In this document: piece by piece, positions 48,090 through 60,533 of the stretch
Layout: each line of letters starts with the position of its first letter
Position numbering within the stretch: the stretch's first letter is position 1
Assembly (NCBI RefSeq): GCF_029633865.1
Contig: NC_079214.1
Coordinates: 35,873,565 to 35,937,564 of the forward strand
Length of the DNA stretch: 64,000 bases
From: Lampris incognitus
Taxonomy: Eukaryota > Chordata > Actinopteri > Lampriformes > Lampridae
Reading direction: 5' to 3'
Made by a program: the position numbers and the translations under genes
The notes under the pieces: generated by a model
What the model was told of the DNA's origin: nothing
The model's database searches: none
What the model saw: the letters and a program-made list of their open reading frames with translations, nothing else

Positions 48090-48800
48090 GGCACGCACAT
48101 ATATGTGTGTGTACACAGATACGCAGGCACACAAACCGGACACGCACACTCACACACTCCTTCCCCCTCCAGAGTCACAGGGCAGTCCCCTCACAGCTGG
48201 CTGGAAGAGGGCATGACACTCATCTTTCACAGAGATTTGATCAAAAGGATTCACAAAGGCTGGAGGCACTCCTAATGCAGTCAGGAGAGACTCTCCTCTC
48301 TTTCTCGCTCTCCTCCTCCCTTCCCCTCGTCTCTCTCTTTCCTCTCTCTCTCAGCCTGAGTAATTCCTTAAATCAATGCTGCCCCTCTCAGTGCACAAGC
48401 CTCAGCTCAGCGTGTGATGCGTGTATGCGTGTGATGTGTGTGTGATGCGTGTATGTGTAGGTGTGTGAGTGTGTGTGTGTATTCACCTTAACACAGCCCT
48501 GTGAAGAGCCTCCAAAACAAGTTATGCCTTGTGCTGTCAGGAATGTGTCAGCGTCTGTGTTAAGTATTTCTTTGGGAGAGGGGACATCACATGACAAAAA
48601 ATCCGTAGTCATTTCGACACCATAGATTTGTATTTTTCACAGATGTGATACCAGTAAAAAAAAAAAAAAAGCATATTGGGAAAACCCCATTCGGAGCTGG
48701 CGGGCATCAATGTTTTTTTTCTTTCCATACAAATCAATACCACGAGGAGAAGTACGAGTTTGTAAAATATTCACACCGCACCATGTCGAAATTACGGGAC
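47437..48800 (-). promoter_or_regulatory. bnc1: bnc1 5' untranslated region and upstream flank
   Basis: Sequence directly upstream of the first coding exon. It contains a GT run (47867-47932), an AC run (48047-48087), a TC-rich tract (48285-48355) and a poly-A tract (48656-48670). No TATA box or CpG island stands out. The transcription start cannot be placed, and a further 5' non-coding exon cannot be excluded. Confidence 0.4.
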
Positions 48801-49000
48801 NNNNNNNNNNNNNNNNNNNNNNNNNNNNNNNNNNNNNNNNNNNNNNNNNNNNNNNNNNNNNNNNNNNNNNNNNNNNNNNNNNNNNNNNNNNNNNNNNNNN
48901 NNNNNNNNNNNNNNNNNNNNNNNNNNNNNNNNNNNNNNNNNNNNNNNNNNNNNNNNNNNNNNNNNNNNNNNNNNNNNNNNNNNNNNNNNNNNNNNNNNNN
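48801..49000. other. Assembly gap (200 N)
   Basis: Exactly 200 undetermined bases, probably a placeholder of arbitrary length. Confidence 0.99.
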
Positions 49001-49791
49001 TGGTGGAGCCATTACAAAGGCTATAATAAAACTTCAGATGAGAGCCAATTCTTCTCATTATTATAATCATTATCACTGATATAGAAACCATCATTTTAAG
49101 TTAAAACATACAATTTACTACTCCAGTGGAGCATGCAATTCAATTTCATTCAGTGTGCAAATATTAACAATACATTGGCCAAGGGCTTCCATGTCAATAA
49201 GGACACTTTGCACATCACAAAAATGGCTAGCACTAGTAAAAATGCATCAAAATTCAGTGGCGGAGACTGCCACTGTCAACCTGCCTCTACGCAGCTACAA
49301 ACGCAGCTATAAACAAAATCTGGGAAATGTGTATTGTGTGCCTGTGTGTGTGTGTTGTATGCCAGTGTATACATGTATGTATGTGTGTGTGTATGCGTGC
49401 ATACGCCTGTGCATGCCTGTGTGCATGCATGCCATTTTGTGTGTCTTCGGTGTGTCCGCCTGGCTTCCTTCACTTTTGGCTGACAGTAGAAAAGGGAGCT
49501 ATTACTTCTCGTACCAGGCCCCCGGCCACCACGCCAAATGGCCCACATTTAGTCATCATTCCACACCATTATTTAGCACCAACCTTCTTTCATGGTCACG
49601 GTAAATCACATCTCTAGAGATGAGAAAGGCCAACCAAGATAAAACCCGAGTTTGCCTCTTTGAATTAAAGGCTTTTACACGGTTATTTGGTGACAAAACA
49701 GAGGACTTTAGACAAAGACTATTGCAGTGAAAAAAAATCTATAGCATTTCATATGTTATTTTAAGAAGGTTATGGTGGATAATATCTTTCT

Positions 49792-49830
<39 letters not shown>

Positions 49831-50690
49831 CCACATTTATGCATCACTGCATGTGTTTAAGAGAAGATAGAGAATCAAATGAGGAAAATGCCATGAGGAA
49901 AAGGATGAGTGCTTTTACCATGCTATGTGTGGGTATATTAGGGCGGTGAATATGTGTGGGCAGTCATAGTGCTTTAAAAAAGATCAGTTTTATATAAAAC
50001 GACATTAGCAAAAGCACAGCTCACCACTGAGTGCACTTCAAATGTTAATACAAGAGTGCAGGATGGTATTGGTGACTATAAATAAATACTTTACTCTTGA
50101 GCTATTGAGTAAAACGTTGGGGATCCAGGAACTAACACATTGCTGAAATCTAACTAATACAGTGGCTCAGTGCACTTCAAGTGGGTAGTATAAAAAAAAA
50201 GAAGAAAGATGTGTAGGACAGAGCTTATTAGTGACATCACAAGAAAAACAGGAACAGAAAAAAAGTCAAAATGCATCACCGAGGAAGTTTGTAGCTTTAC
50301 GTATGAACAACCTTTAGGCGATTCTGAGCAATTATTTGTAAGGCTTAAAGAAATGTCAATTCATATGACTAAATATCCACTCAGCTAAATGATGAGGACA
50401 TACAATATGAACAGCATACAAAGTATACAGCCTGCAAATGCTCCTGTATTACAGATAGTGATTAGCGAGTATGGGCAGGCAGGCTCAGAGATGCTGTGAA
50501 TGGTCATCAGTGGGAGTTCAATGGTGGATAATCCCGCAATCTATCATTGTATAGCTTCTGACAGCCTGCCAAACCAAAAGCCTTCATTACTCTGCAAGCT
50601 ATTTCTCCTGCGTTATCTGTCAAATGTATATATAAAAGTGTGAGTCACAGAAAAGTGGGCAAGGTAACCCTTCCAGGTTGAAATCATACA
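49001..50690. other. No gene seen
   Basis: Sequence after the gap with GT runs at 49342-49400 and 49795-49823. The short frames are derived from these runs. Nothing else is recognisable. Confidence 0.5.
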
Positions 50691-50693
50691 TAC

Positions 50694-52172
50694 AGTATCT
50701 TGAAGAAGTATTTAGCCCCCCCCCCCCAAGTTATTTTCCTATCTTATTGCCTCAAATTCCAAATTTAAAGTATATTAAAGCAGGATTTTTTTTCCAGCTG
50801 ATCTGTAAAACACTGTACATCATATCAAATGGAAAGAAAAAGTCCAAAACCTTTCAATAATTTACAAAGAATTAAAATCCAAAATTGTGAATTAAAAAAG
50901 GATTAACACCCTTTTGTAATTGTAAGACTAATTTCATTCAGATGCAATATATTACAAACTCATCCAATTTGCTGGTCTCCCACCTGTGTTTGAAATTGGT
51001 GGATAACCTGTTTTTAATTAATTCAAGGGGATGCGTACACTCTGTCATTTCCAATAGTATGGTGGAGATTTTCTACAAAACCAAAACGAATACCAAAAAA
51101 GCATTCAAAAGAAGTCAGGGATATAATTATAGCGAAGCACAGATCTGGGGAAGGGTACATACATACATCGGAGCTCAGTGCAATCATACAGAAGTGGGAA
51201 AAAACATGAAAATACAGCCACACTCCCTATTATAGGTCAGGCCGCCCCTCTCAACTTTGTCAAACAAGAATGAAACTTGGACAGACCACTGTCACGCCAA
51301 TTGACTGAGTTGCAGAAGTCTGTGGTTGCAATTGAAGATGATGTTCATGGCTCTCCAAGGCATGTCATGAAAAGGGCCGATGGAAAAGTGGCAAGGAAGA
51401 AAAAAAACCCCAAACACATCCTTGCCCATAAAGAATTTCAAAACATCACTTGGAAGATACTGCAAAGATGTGGCACTAAGTGTTGTGGTCTGATGAGACT
51501 AAAGTGAAACTTTTTGGCTTAAGCATTAAGTGGTACGTGTGGCATGAATCCGACACTGCACATCAGCCAGGTAACAGCATCCCCACCGTACGGTTTGGTG
51601 GTGGTAGCGCTGAGTTAAAGGCTCGCTATTCAGCAGCAGGGACAGGCAGTCTGGTCAGGATTGATAGGAAGATGAATGGTGCACAACACAGAGATCCTGG
51701 CTGGATAACCCCCCCACCAGAAAGCTTAGATTGGAGAGGAAGTTTGTCTTTCAGCGAGACAACAACCCAAACCACACCGCCAGAGCAACACTGAAGTGGC
51801 TTGACCTTAACCCCATCCAACATCTGTGGCAAGACCTCAAAATCGCCGTCCATCGCTGCTCCATGACTGACCTGGCACAGCTTCGGCAACTTTTGCTCCA
51901 TTCCACTGTGCAACATTAATAGACACATCTAGAGAGACTACAGGTAGTAATAGAAGCAAAGGGTGGTTCAACTAAGTACTAAACAAGGGGGATGAGTACT
52001 GGTAAATTGTCGACATTTTGAGTTTTTGAATTTTTCTCTTATAAGGGTTTATAATTTCATTCGTTTGGGCTGCACTGTGAAAAAGAATGTGATTCACAAA
52101 TAAAAATTCCCAGTCAAATTGATCAAAATCCCAGTGTGTGACAAGAGTTGGGGACGGATAACTTTTTCAAAG
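50694..52172 (+). mobile_element. Decayed Tc1-like transposon
   Basis: The left end begins CAGTATCTTGAAGAAGTATTTAGCC and the right end has GGATAACTTTTTCAAAG in inverse, a degenerate Tc1-type terminal repeat with a TA beside the left end. Plus-strand relics of transposase include RQLTELQKSVVAIEDDVHGSP, LQRCGTKCCG next to a WSDETKVKLFG frame (first catalytic Asp), VFQRDNNPNHTARATLKWL (second Asp) and LNPIQHLWQDLKIAV, where the third acidic residue (Glu of NPIE) has become Gln. Several frameshifts and stops. Dead element. Confidence 0.85.
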
Positions 52173-55100
52173 CCTTTTCCTCCCGTGATATCTGTTGAAC
52201 ACATCGAAAAGTGTGAGTCACAGGTAAACAGGCAAGGTGTTTCCTGGATTCACATACTGCATGATTCTCTGAGGTGACAGGAGAGAGGCACAGCACCAAG
52301 GCCTCTCTTCCCTGCCATTCAAAGTTCTCCCCCTGTTGAAAGGATGTCAGAGGTCTCTGGACATGCGTCTGGCCCAATATGAAATGGACTGACGGTGATG
52401 GGAACCAGCTGCCTGTCCATTCATTCTGCCATTGAAATGGTGTGAAAGTTCCCTCTGTGGGACACATGGGACACGCCTGCAGGTAAAAACATTAGCAGGA
52501 GCAAAAACAGCTTGCTCATACCCATGTGCGTATATACACCCCCCCCCCCACACACACACACATACACACACAATTTCTACATTGGTGTCAAGCTGCAAAA
52601 CATTGCTTGGCTTCAGCAAAACCGTCCTGCTCCAAACAAACTGTCCTGAGAAGCAAGGGGGGGAAAAAAGACAGCATTTACTTTTCTATGAAAACATTCA
52701 TCTCTGGCAATGTTCACATGGGAAAAACCAATATGTGGCCTGGCTGTAGTGAACAATGTGTTATCATCCAGGGCCTTGTTACAGATGCTATTTGCAACAT
52801 TCATTAATATATATATATCTGGTTGGCCAATGAAACTGAAAAATCCTCAGGACTAAAACGTTGTGGTCTTCTTGACACAGGAAGACCACCTCGGTCCACC
52901 TCTGTCCTCTCTTCAGTTTTTGTGTCATCTACTCTTTTCCGTCCGCCTCCTTTGCTCTCCTCTCCCAGGGTGTGACGACAGCGCACTAACCGGGGTCACG
53001 GGAGAACAGAGGGGATAGATTAATAAAGCTACTCGCCTTCCTCTCATCCTTCATCCAACCATCCCTCCATCCCTGGAGTCTGGTATTGATCAGACATGTC
53101 CACATTAGAGAGGGGAGATGCTTTTATGATAATCTCCAACCCCTCCCACACAAACCCCCTCACCCCCACCCCTCCTGCCACTCGTAATGGCTGCATTAGA
53201 CGATCATCCCTCCGCACCCGACACCTGGCCCTGGCTCTCTTTGGATTCGCTGTTTGCATTACAACACTGTTTAATGGGCTCTTCAGAGGGCCGGGGGAGG
53301 GGTGGTGGAGGTGGTTGTGGTGGTGGTGGGGGGCAGTGGAGGACAGGAAACTTTCCAGGAGTTTCCAGTAGATGAGGATCCAGAGAGCGAAAGGGGCCAC
53401 TGGGAAGGTCCAGTGCGAGAGTGATAGATGGCACCATGTTGAAGTGCGGGGGTCCATTACTGAGCGCCTCCTATGTCTCGCCCTACTGCTGGGCTGGCTG
53501 ATGGCGAGCTAACTCTGGGAAGTCAAGAGGTAGGATGAGTCTGCACCCAGGCAGACAATCAATATCGCTCTCTCTCTCTGTGTGGTTCTCTACCCCCCCC
53601 CCACAACTTCCCAGTAAACCCAATCCAAATACGTTCCGACAAAAACATGAAGAGTCCGTTTTCATTTGTTCATGTTTGGGGAGTTAGCGCAATGTAAAGA
53701 TATTGGTTGGTGGTTTCTGAGAGTTTAACTGGGTAGAGCTCTCTCTCTCTCCCTCTCTCTCTCTCTCGCTCTCTCTCTTAATTCCTCAGTGGACTGGCCT
53801 AAAGCAGGGAGGGAGTCTAGGGATGCCTAGCTGAGGGAAAAACGGATGACCAAAAAAAAAAAAGAAAGAGCCAAAGACGTAAGAGCCACCTGGACACCAT
53901 CAGTCTCGACCAAGGTAAACATCTCCGACATTCCTCTCGGCACACTGGCCTGTAGGGGTCAAAGGTCATGATGACAAACGAGTGACCTAGGAGCCCTCAG
54001 AGGCCGAGCAGGGAGCCTCTGGAATCTCTCAGCAGGGGTATGAGGGGGGACGAAGGACATAGCCACATTCACCGGCCCTAGGGCCTCTGAGGGCCACAGG
54101 CCCTTGGAAAGCACCACAGGACCTGCTGTCCTTCAGAAGAAATAGGCAGTTTGTCCAAAGCGCCATCACTTTTGTTGAGACAGTGTGAGGGGAATGACAA
54201 GGTTCAGGCCCTCTACAGGCAAGACATGCTGGAATCCATATTTCAACTTACAATAGTAGTCAAAAAAATTCCCTTTCAAGCCCAGAACTCGTACAATTCA
54301 AATTCCCTTACGGGATGCAGTTCAGTGTTCGATAATCTCCTTTTCAGAGGCAGCAGGTGACTACTCAATCGATTGTACTCTCCGCATAGGCTCCCTCTCT
54401 GCCTGCTATAACACACAAGAACAATGACAGATAGGTGTTTCTTATTGCCCAGATGAGAGACACAGATTTTCCCTGCCTCTGAATCAATGCCCAAATGCTG
54501 TGCCTGCGGTAAGACTTATGGTGAAAATTCGTTGACACTTTTTTGAAAATGTGAGAATCCCACTTTATGCTCAGTGTTTCCCAGTTTTGCTATAGGGATT
54601 GAAGCTATAATATTCACCAAAGGACCCCACTTACCAGGTGAACTGTGGCCCCATTAAAATCTGTCAGGCCAGTCAAAGAAGGGATGTTAAATCACCTAGA
54701 TGAAAAGGTAGGACAAGAAGATGGGGTCACTGTCAAAGACTGACAAATTTTAGTCTGAGTTTGACTCCGGCGGGAAGTCAGTTGTTGGGTAGGGAGCATG
54801 AATCGACAATATTTCATGTTAAAGGAATGATGGGTATGTGGGAGGAGCCAGATTTTATAATACAGAGCAGGATCTCAATCCACACAGGTGTGAACCAATG
54901 ATTTCAAAAGAATTTATCCTATCCTACATCTCCAGATGCTGCAGCTTTGCATAGGAACCCTGACATTCACGTTGTGAGGTCCCAGATGTGTCCCAGAACA
55001 TAAAAAGTTGAATAACACAGAAACAGGAACTGTCAGTTCCTATGATTTTAATCCAGCAAAATTCTCTTAGACTGGCACTTACAAAAGAGGAAGTCCTCAA

Positions 55101-55184
55101 CTTGCTAAAATACGACTCGATGAACTTTATTCAACTGTGAGCATTTGACTCAAAATTACAATCAAATTTCCTATTAGGCCTATA
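52173..55184. other. No gene seen
   Basis: Contains short C/CA runs (52542-52570), an AT run near 52806, a GGT-rich purine stretch (53300-53335), and a TC tract (53740-53778). The frame 53457-53044 (minus) is low in complexity and overlaps an equally open plus-strand frame, so it is not called as a gene. Confidence 0.5.
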
Positions 55185-56404
55185 CACTCACCGGCCACTT
55201 TATTAGGCACACCTGTCCAACTGCTCGTTAATGCAAATTTCTAATCAGCCAATCACATGGCAGCAACTCAATGCATTTAGGCATGTAGACATGGTCAAGA
55301 CGATCTGCTGCAGTTCAAACCGAGCATCAGAATGGGGGAGAAAGGTGATTTAAGTGACTTTGAACGTGGCATGGTTGTTGGTGCCAGACGGGCTGGTCTG
55401 AGTATTTCAGAAACTGCTGATCTACTGGGATTTTCACGCACAACCATCTCTAGGGTTTACAGAGAATGGTCTGAAAAAGAGAAAATATCCAGTGAGCGGC
55501 AGTTCTGTGGGCGAAAATGCCTTGTTGATGCCAGAGGTCAGAGGAGAATGGCCAGACTGGTTCGAGCTGATAGAAAGGCAACAGTAACTCAAATAACCAC
55601 TCATTACAACCGAGGTATGCAGAAGAACATCTCTGAATGCACAACACGTCGAACATTGAGGCAGATGGGCTACAGCAGCAGAAGACCACACCGGGTGCCA
55701 CTCCTGTCAGCTAAGAACAGGAAACTGAGGCTACAATTCGCACAGGCTCACCAAAATTGGACAATAGAAGATTGGAAAAACGTTGCCTGGTCTGATGAGT
55801 CTCGATTTCTGCTGCGACATTCGGATGGTAGGGTCAGAATTTGGCGTCAACAACATGAAAGCATAGATCCATCCTGCCTGGTATCAAGGGTTCAGGCTGG
55901 TGGTGGTAGTGTAATGGTGTGGGTGATATTTTCCTGGCACACTTTGGGCCCCTTAGTACCAATTGAGCATCGTGTCAACGCCACAGCCTACCTGAGTATT
56001 GTTGCTGACCATGTCCATCCCTTTATGACCACAGTGTTCCCATTTTCTGATGGCTACTTCCAGCAGGATAACGCGCCATGTCATAAAGCTCGAATCATCT
56101 CAGACTGGTTTCTTGAACATGAAAATGAGTTCACTGTACTCAAATGGCCTCCACAGTCACCAGATCTCAATCCAATAGAGCACCTTTGGGATGTGGTGGA
56201 CCAGGAGATTCGCATCATGGATGTGCAGCCGACAAATCTTCAGCAACTGCGTGATGCTATCATGTCAATATGGACCAAACTCTCTGAGGAATGTTTCCAG
56301 TACCTTGTTGAATCTATGCCACGAAGGATTAAGGCAGTTCTGAAGGCAAAAGGGGGTCCAACCCGGAACTAGCAAGGTGTACCTAATAAAGTGGCCAGTG
56401 AGTG
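55185..56404 (+). mobile_element. Complete Tc1-family DNA transposon
   Basis: 1.2-kb element between TA dinucleotides, with terminal inverted repeats CACTCACCGGCCACTTTATT (left) and the complement with one change (right; CACTCACTGGCC). It encodes one uninterrupted transposase. Confidence 0.95.
55332..56372 (+). CDS. Tc1-like transposase, intact (346 aa)
   Basis: Starts [20 protein letters not shown]; the N-terminal paired-type helix-turn-helix (residues about 5-110) includes [19 protein letters not shown], which would bind the terminal repeats. The catalytic DDE domain follows: Asp in [12 protein letters not shown], Asp in [14 protein letters not shown], and Glu in [12 protein letters not shown]. 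The last two are 34 residues apart, the DD34E signature of Tc1. [13 protein letters not shown] matches the Gly-rich box. The length is normal for the family. The frame has no stop or frameshift and all catalytic residues are present, so this copy may be active or very recently was. It cuts and pastes the element at TA dinucleotides. Confidence 0.95.
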   Translation: MGEKGDLSDFERGMVVGARRAGLSISETADLLGFSRTTISRVYREWSEKEKISSERQFCGRKCLVDARGQRRMARLVRADRKATVTQITTHYNRGMQKNISECTTRRTLRQMGYSSRRPHRVPLLSAKNRKLRLQFAQAHQNWTIEDWKNVAWSDESRFLLRHSDGRVRIWRQQHESIDPSCLVSRVQAGGGSVMVWVIFSWHTLGPLVPIEHRVNATAYLSIVADHVHPFMTTVFPFSDGYFQQDNAPCHKARIISDWFLEHENEFTVLKWPPQSPDLNPIEHLWDVVDQEIRIMDVQPTNLQQLRDAIMSIWTKLSEECFQYLVESMPRRIKAVLKAKGGPTRN

Positions 56405-56997
56405 TATGTTATCGCTGGTGCCATCAAACTGAGATGGCATAGCAGAATAATTCCATTCATTCTTCACACAGATTAACATTCATTTATCCTGAGGTCAGTT
56501 TGCCATTACCAGTCAGAGATTTTTGTTTTGTTATTGTTTCAGAGGATCACAGTTATACATCTCAGAATGAAAAAGGTGTTTGCATGCACCTATAAGCTGC
56601 GGCTGGTAGTCAGAGGATCTCAAACCCATGTTTAAAATAACTTTTTTTTCTTATAGCGCTGCGCAACTGCCGCTGTGGGCTATGTGTCGCAAATTGTACT
56701 CACTCACTCACTCACGACACAAGAGGATTCCTTAGTAAGGATGTTTAGTAGGATGCGCTCACAACTCGCATTAGATGCGCCATGGGTCTGGTCAGTTTCA
56801 TACTTGTTATTTTACCAACACATTATAGACATAAGTCGTAGTGAGTTGAAAATTAAAATAATCATAGCTTTTTCTGCCTTAAGGACTATAATATTATAAG
56901 TAGCAGTACACCAGATATGAAACAAAATGAGCAGCTGTGTGAGTGTAAGTGTATATTATTGTTTGCTAGGGTATCTACGTTGGTTTGTATTGAAATG
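56405..56997. other. No gene seen
   Basis: Unique-looking sequence between the Tc1 element and the first SINE; contains a short CACT repeat (56698-56714). Confidence 0.5.
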
Positions 56998-57007
56998 GAA
57001 CAAGCAG

Positions 57008-57482
57008 GCGTCTGGGTAACATAACGGCATAGTGGTCTATTCTGTTGCCTAACAACATGGGGATCACCGGTTCAAATCCCCATGTTACTTACTGCTTGGT
57101 CGGGCGTCCCTACAGAAACAATTGGCCGTGTCTAAAGGGTGGGGAGCCAGATGTGGTTATGTGTCCTGGTTGATGCACTAGCACCTCCTCTGGTCGGTCG
57201 GGGCGCCTGTTCAGGGGGGAGGGGGAACTGGGGGGAATAGCGTGATCCTCCCATGTGCTACGTCCCCTTGGCAAAACTCCTCACTGTCAGGTGAAAAGAA
57301 GTGGCTGGTGACTCCACACGTATCGAAGGAAGCATGTGGTAGTCTGCAGCCCTCCCCAGATCGGCAGAGGGGGTGGAGCAGCGACCGGGATGGCTCTCAA
57401 AATAGGGCAATTGGCCAAGTACAATTGGGGAGAAAAAGGGGGGGGGGATCTAAAAAAGAAAAGAAAAGAAAAGAACAACATA
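57008..57482 (+). mobile_element. tRNA-derived SINE, plus orientation
   Basis: The 5' part carries pol III promoter boxes: an A-box-like GCATAGTGGTC and a B box GGTTCAAATCC, both tRNA-like. The body matches the SINE at 57676-58104 in reverse (TGTCAGGTGAAAAGAAGTGG, GATCGGCAGAGGG, CAATTGGGGAGAAA). The tail is AAAGAAAAG repeats. The 10-bp direct repeats GAACAAGCAG at 56998-57007 and 57483-57492 are the target duplication. Confidence 0.88.
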
Positions 57483-57675
57483 GAACAAGCAGAAATAAAA
57501 TTCATAACAAGAAAGTTCAAAAAACAATGTTTAAATATTGAAATAATAATGCCTGCTTCTGGACCTCCGTCATTCCCTGATAGAAGTTGGGCTAGTAGTA
57601 ATGAGTTTTAATGTCCACCAGTAGTTACCGCACAAAAAAAAATAAAATAAAAATCATGATTTAATTAAAGGTTAA

Positions 57676-58104
57676 CCCCCCTCCCTTTCTCCCCAATTGT
57701 ATCCAGCCAATTACTCCACTCTTCCAAGCTGTCCCAATCACTGCTCCATCCCCTCTGCCGATCCAGGGAGGGCTACAGATTACCACGTCTCCGCCGATAC
57801 ACGTGGAGGCGCCAGCCACTTCTTTTCACCTGACAGTGAGGAGTTTTGCCAGGGGGACATAGCGCATGGGAGGATCACACTACCCCCCCCCCACCATTTC
57901 CCCCTCCCCCCCCCGAACAGGTGCCCCGACCGACCACAGGAGGTGTTAGTGCAGTGACCAGGACACATACCCACATTCGGCTTCTCACCTGCAGACACAG
58001 CCAATTGTGTCTGTAGGATGCCCGACCAAGCCAGAGGTAACACGGGGATTTGATCCGGCGATCCCCATGTTGGTAGGCGACGGAATAGACCGCCACACTA
58101 CCCT
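57676..58104 (-). mobile_element. tRNA-derived SINE, minus orientation
   Basis: Same family as the neighbour, inverted. Flanked by perfect 11-bp direct repeats TTAAAGGTTAA (57665-57675 and 58105-58115). The B-box-like GGATCAAATCC is intact except for one base. Confidence 0.88.
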
Positions 58105-58115
58105 TTAAAGGTTAA

Positions 58116-58681
58116 AATTAAGGTTACATTTTTTTTGCGGTAATTTTGGGGAAGCTTAGCAAAGCTACACCACCTATGGTCATGATGGTTCAACCCTTTT
58201 TTCTGCTTGAAAAGGGAACGTATGTGTTTGCTGCTGCACCAGTGTTTGTCTTACCCACTCAAAAATTTTAATAGTGGTCTATGGAGAGTGTCTCCAACCA
58301 TGGTAAACATGCCAGTTAGTATTATGTAACTTGAGTTCATGGTCCAGATGAATACAACTATAATAAAGGAGGGAAAAGAAAATGGATTTCAACTTTAAGG
58401 TATCCATCCCTAAAACAGTAGTAAGGAATTTTAGATTCTCTGCTGCTACCACTCTGCCAAGGCTGTTAGAAGCCCCACTGCCTGAATCATGATGCTCACA
58501 ACACTCTTCAGTCACACAGCTTCAAATAGGAACATGGTGGGAGAAGCAAATGTTTCAGTATCTCTGCACTAACTGGAGCTATGTGTATTTTACCAGAAAA
58601 AGGGAGGTGGTGTTTAAGGAAATGATTTTGTCCTAAACGGAACCAGACAAGCCACTTTACATAGTTATCAACGATGGTATA
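58116..58681. other. No gene seen
   Basis: AT-rich spacer without recognisable features. Confidence 0.5.
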
Positions 58682-58830
58682 TACACTGATCAGCCAAAAC
58701 ACTAAAACCACTTACATGTCAGTGAATAACATTGATTATCTTATTACAATGGCACCCATCAAGGGGTGGTATATATTAGGCAACAAGTGAAAAGTCAGTT
58801 CTTGAAGTTGATGTGTTAGAAGCAGGAAAA

Positions 58831-59479
58831 ATGGGCAAGCGTAAGGATCTGAGCAACTTTGACAAGGGTCAAATTGTGATGGCTAGACGACTGGGTCAGA
58901 ACATCTCCAAAACAGCAGGTCTTGTGGAGTGCAGTGGTCAGTACCTACCAAAAGTGGACCAAGGAAGGACAGCCAGTGAACCGGCGACAGGGTCATGGGC
59001 CCCAAAGGCTCATTGATGTACGTGGGGAGCAAATGTTAGCCCGCCTGGTCCGATCCCAAAGAGCTACTGTAGCTCAAATTGCTGAAAGAGTTAATTCTGG
59101 CTATGATAGACAGGTGTCAGAACAGACAGTGCATCGCAGCTTGCTGCGTATGGGGCTGCATAGCCGCAGACCGGTCAGAGTGCCTATGATGAAACCTATC
59201 CACCGCCGAAAGCACCTCCAATTGGTATGTGAGAGTCAGAACTGGACCATGGAGTAATGGAAGAATGTGGCCTGGTCTGACGAATCATGTTTTCATTTAC
59301 ATCATGTGGACAGCAGGGTGCATGTGCATTGTTTACCTGGGGAAGAGATGGCACCAGGATGCACTATGGGGAAGAAGGCAAGCCAGCAGAGGCAGTGTAA
59401 TGCTCTGGGCAATGTTCTGCTGGGAAACCCTGGGTCCTGGCATTCATGTGGATGTTACTTTGACATGTACCACCTACCT
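58831..59479 (+). pseudogene. Tc1-like transposase relic
   Basis: [22 protein letters not shown] opens the helix-turn-helix domain, followed after a frameshift by DVRGEQMLARLVRSQRATVAQ and LLRMGLHSRRPVRVP, then a stop at QNWTME, then [13 protein letters not shown] with the first catalytic Asp. The rest is lost: after the insertion only a TYLNIVGNQVHPFMATVFPD-like piece remains (from 60404), and the second Asp and the Glu are absent. Related to but distinct from the intact transposase at 55332. Confidence 0.85.
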
Positions 59480-60396
59480 CTTCTCCTGGATCGCCACCTT
59501 GCCATGGTGGAGAAGCTTGTGTGTACCAATGATCTCAAGAGCTATGCCGTCCGGAGCTCGACTCCTGGTAGGGTCACCCAAGGTGGATAGGTCAAGGGGG
59601 AGGTTCCAGACGAAGCACGATCCAACAAAGACCTCAACGGCGGAACTGGCAGATGTCGTCTTCGGGTCAAAACGGCAGTGAAGGCGGATGAAGGCTGCAA
59701 CAGAGGGTGGGGTCCCCAATTGACATTTTGCAAAGTACCGCCCCAGAACGGTGCTTGTCCAATCCTACCTTAGCAACGGTCCGTCAAGCTTTCAAACACA
59801 CAGCAAAATGCTGAAATGGTGTGCCTATGGGATCTGCAAATCGGATACCAGATATCTGAAAAGTTTGGAGGGGGTGTAATTTTCTTTCCCTTCCTGAAAC
59901 CCAGAACGCAAGAAGCGCAATGTCGGCAATAGATTTCACAGTATAGCAGACCCCATGGCCAGCTTAATCCATCCAAAATCAACAAAAATACCTGTCTGCT
60001 CCAAGCTAAGCTTGCTACTAGCTATTATTGATAGCTAATACAGCTGACGTATTATTACCGTTAATTTTATCCACACAATGCGCTGATTTCTTCCTTCATG
60101 TTTTGGTGTTTTCCGGCTACTTTCTGGATAGTTCTGAAATGCTTGAGGGGCATAGCAACAGTAACTAAGGGGTCGGGACTTTGCGAAAGGTCAATTGTCT
60201 TGGTTCTCCATGCCATTGGACTCCAGCCACCCTCTGCCAAGGACCGTGTCATGGCTGCAGGCGCATCAGCCACTCCACATAAAAAGCTTTATCACACGCA
60301 GGTGTCCTTCCGTTATGCGCTCCAAGATCGGCCTCTCCACCCACCTGAGAACCCAGAAGGAGGAGGGTCATACTCAACCCAGAGTGACCGTCAATG
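59480..60396. mobile_element. Retroposon-like insertion in the second Tc1 element
   Basis: Flanked by identical 11-bp repeats ACCACCTACCT (59469-59479 and 60397-60407); removing it rejoins the transposase frame. The left part (GGATCGCCACCTTGCCATGG and following) and the right part (from about 60240; RSKIGLSTHLRTQK in one frame, reminiscent of a LINE-encoded Cys/His tail) look like pieces of a known fish retroposon. A THAP-like relic lies in the middle. Confidence 0.65.
59809..60010 (+). pseudogene. THAP-domain relic
   Basis: The plus frame reads MLKWCAYGICKSDTRY (C-x4-C start of a THAP zinc finger), a stop, FPFLKPRTQEAQC, a stop, then RPHGQLNPSKINKN and, one frame over, VCSK. This is the THAP order (C2CH DNA-binding module found in P-element-like transposases and host regulators). 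Short, stop-ridden and without a transposase body. Confidence 0.5.
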
Positions 60397-60533
60397 ACCA
60401 CCTACCTAAACATTGTTGGAAACCAAGTACACCCCTTCATGGCAACAGTATTCCCTGATGGTAGTGGCCTCAGGTGGGTTTAATCTTTTGGCTGATCGGC
60501 GTATATCGTCCAGCTCCTGCTGCAGGTGTATTT

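Larger units (their letters stand above)
58682..60504 (+). mobile_element. Second Tc1-like element, decayed and interrupted
   Basis: Terminal inverted repeats: TACACTGATCAGCCAAAACA on the left and the complement (TACGCCGATCAGCCAAAAGA) at the right end, next to TA. The interior holds transposase relics and a 917-bp insertion at 59480-60396. Confidence 0.88.

Noticed and set aside
48645..49094. Open frames across 48801-49000
   Set aside because: They read through undetermined bases.
53044..53457. 137-codon minus-strand frame
   Set aside because: Pro/His-rich low-complexity translation of a GGT-rich tract, with an equally open plus-strand frame.
57020..57090. A tRNA gene
   Set aside because: The pol III boxes belong to a SINE with a retroposon tail and target duplications; the cloverleaf is not intact.
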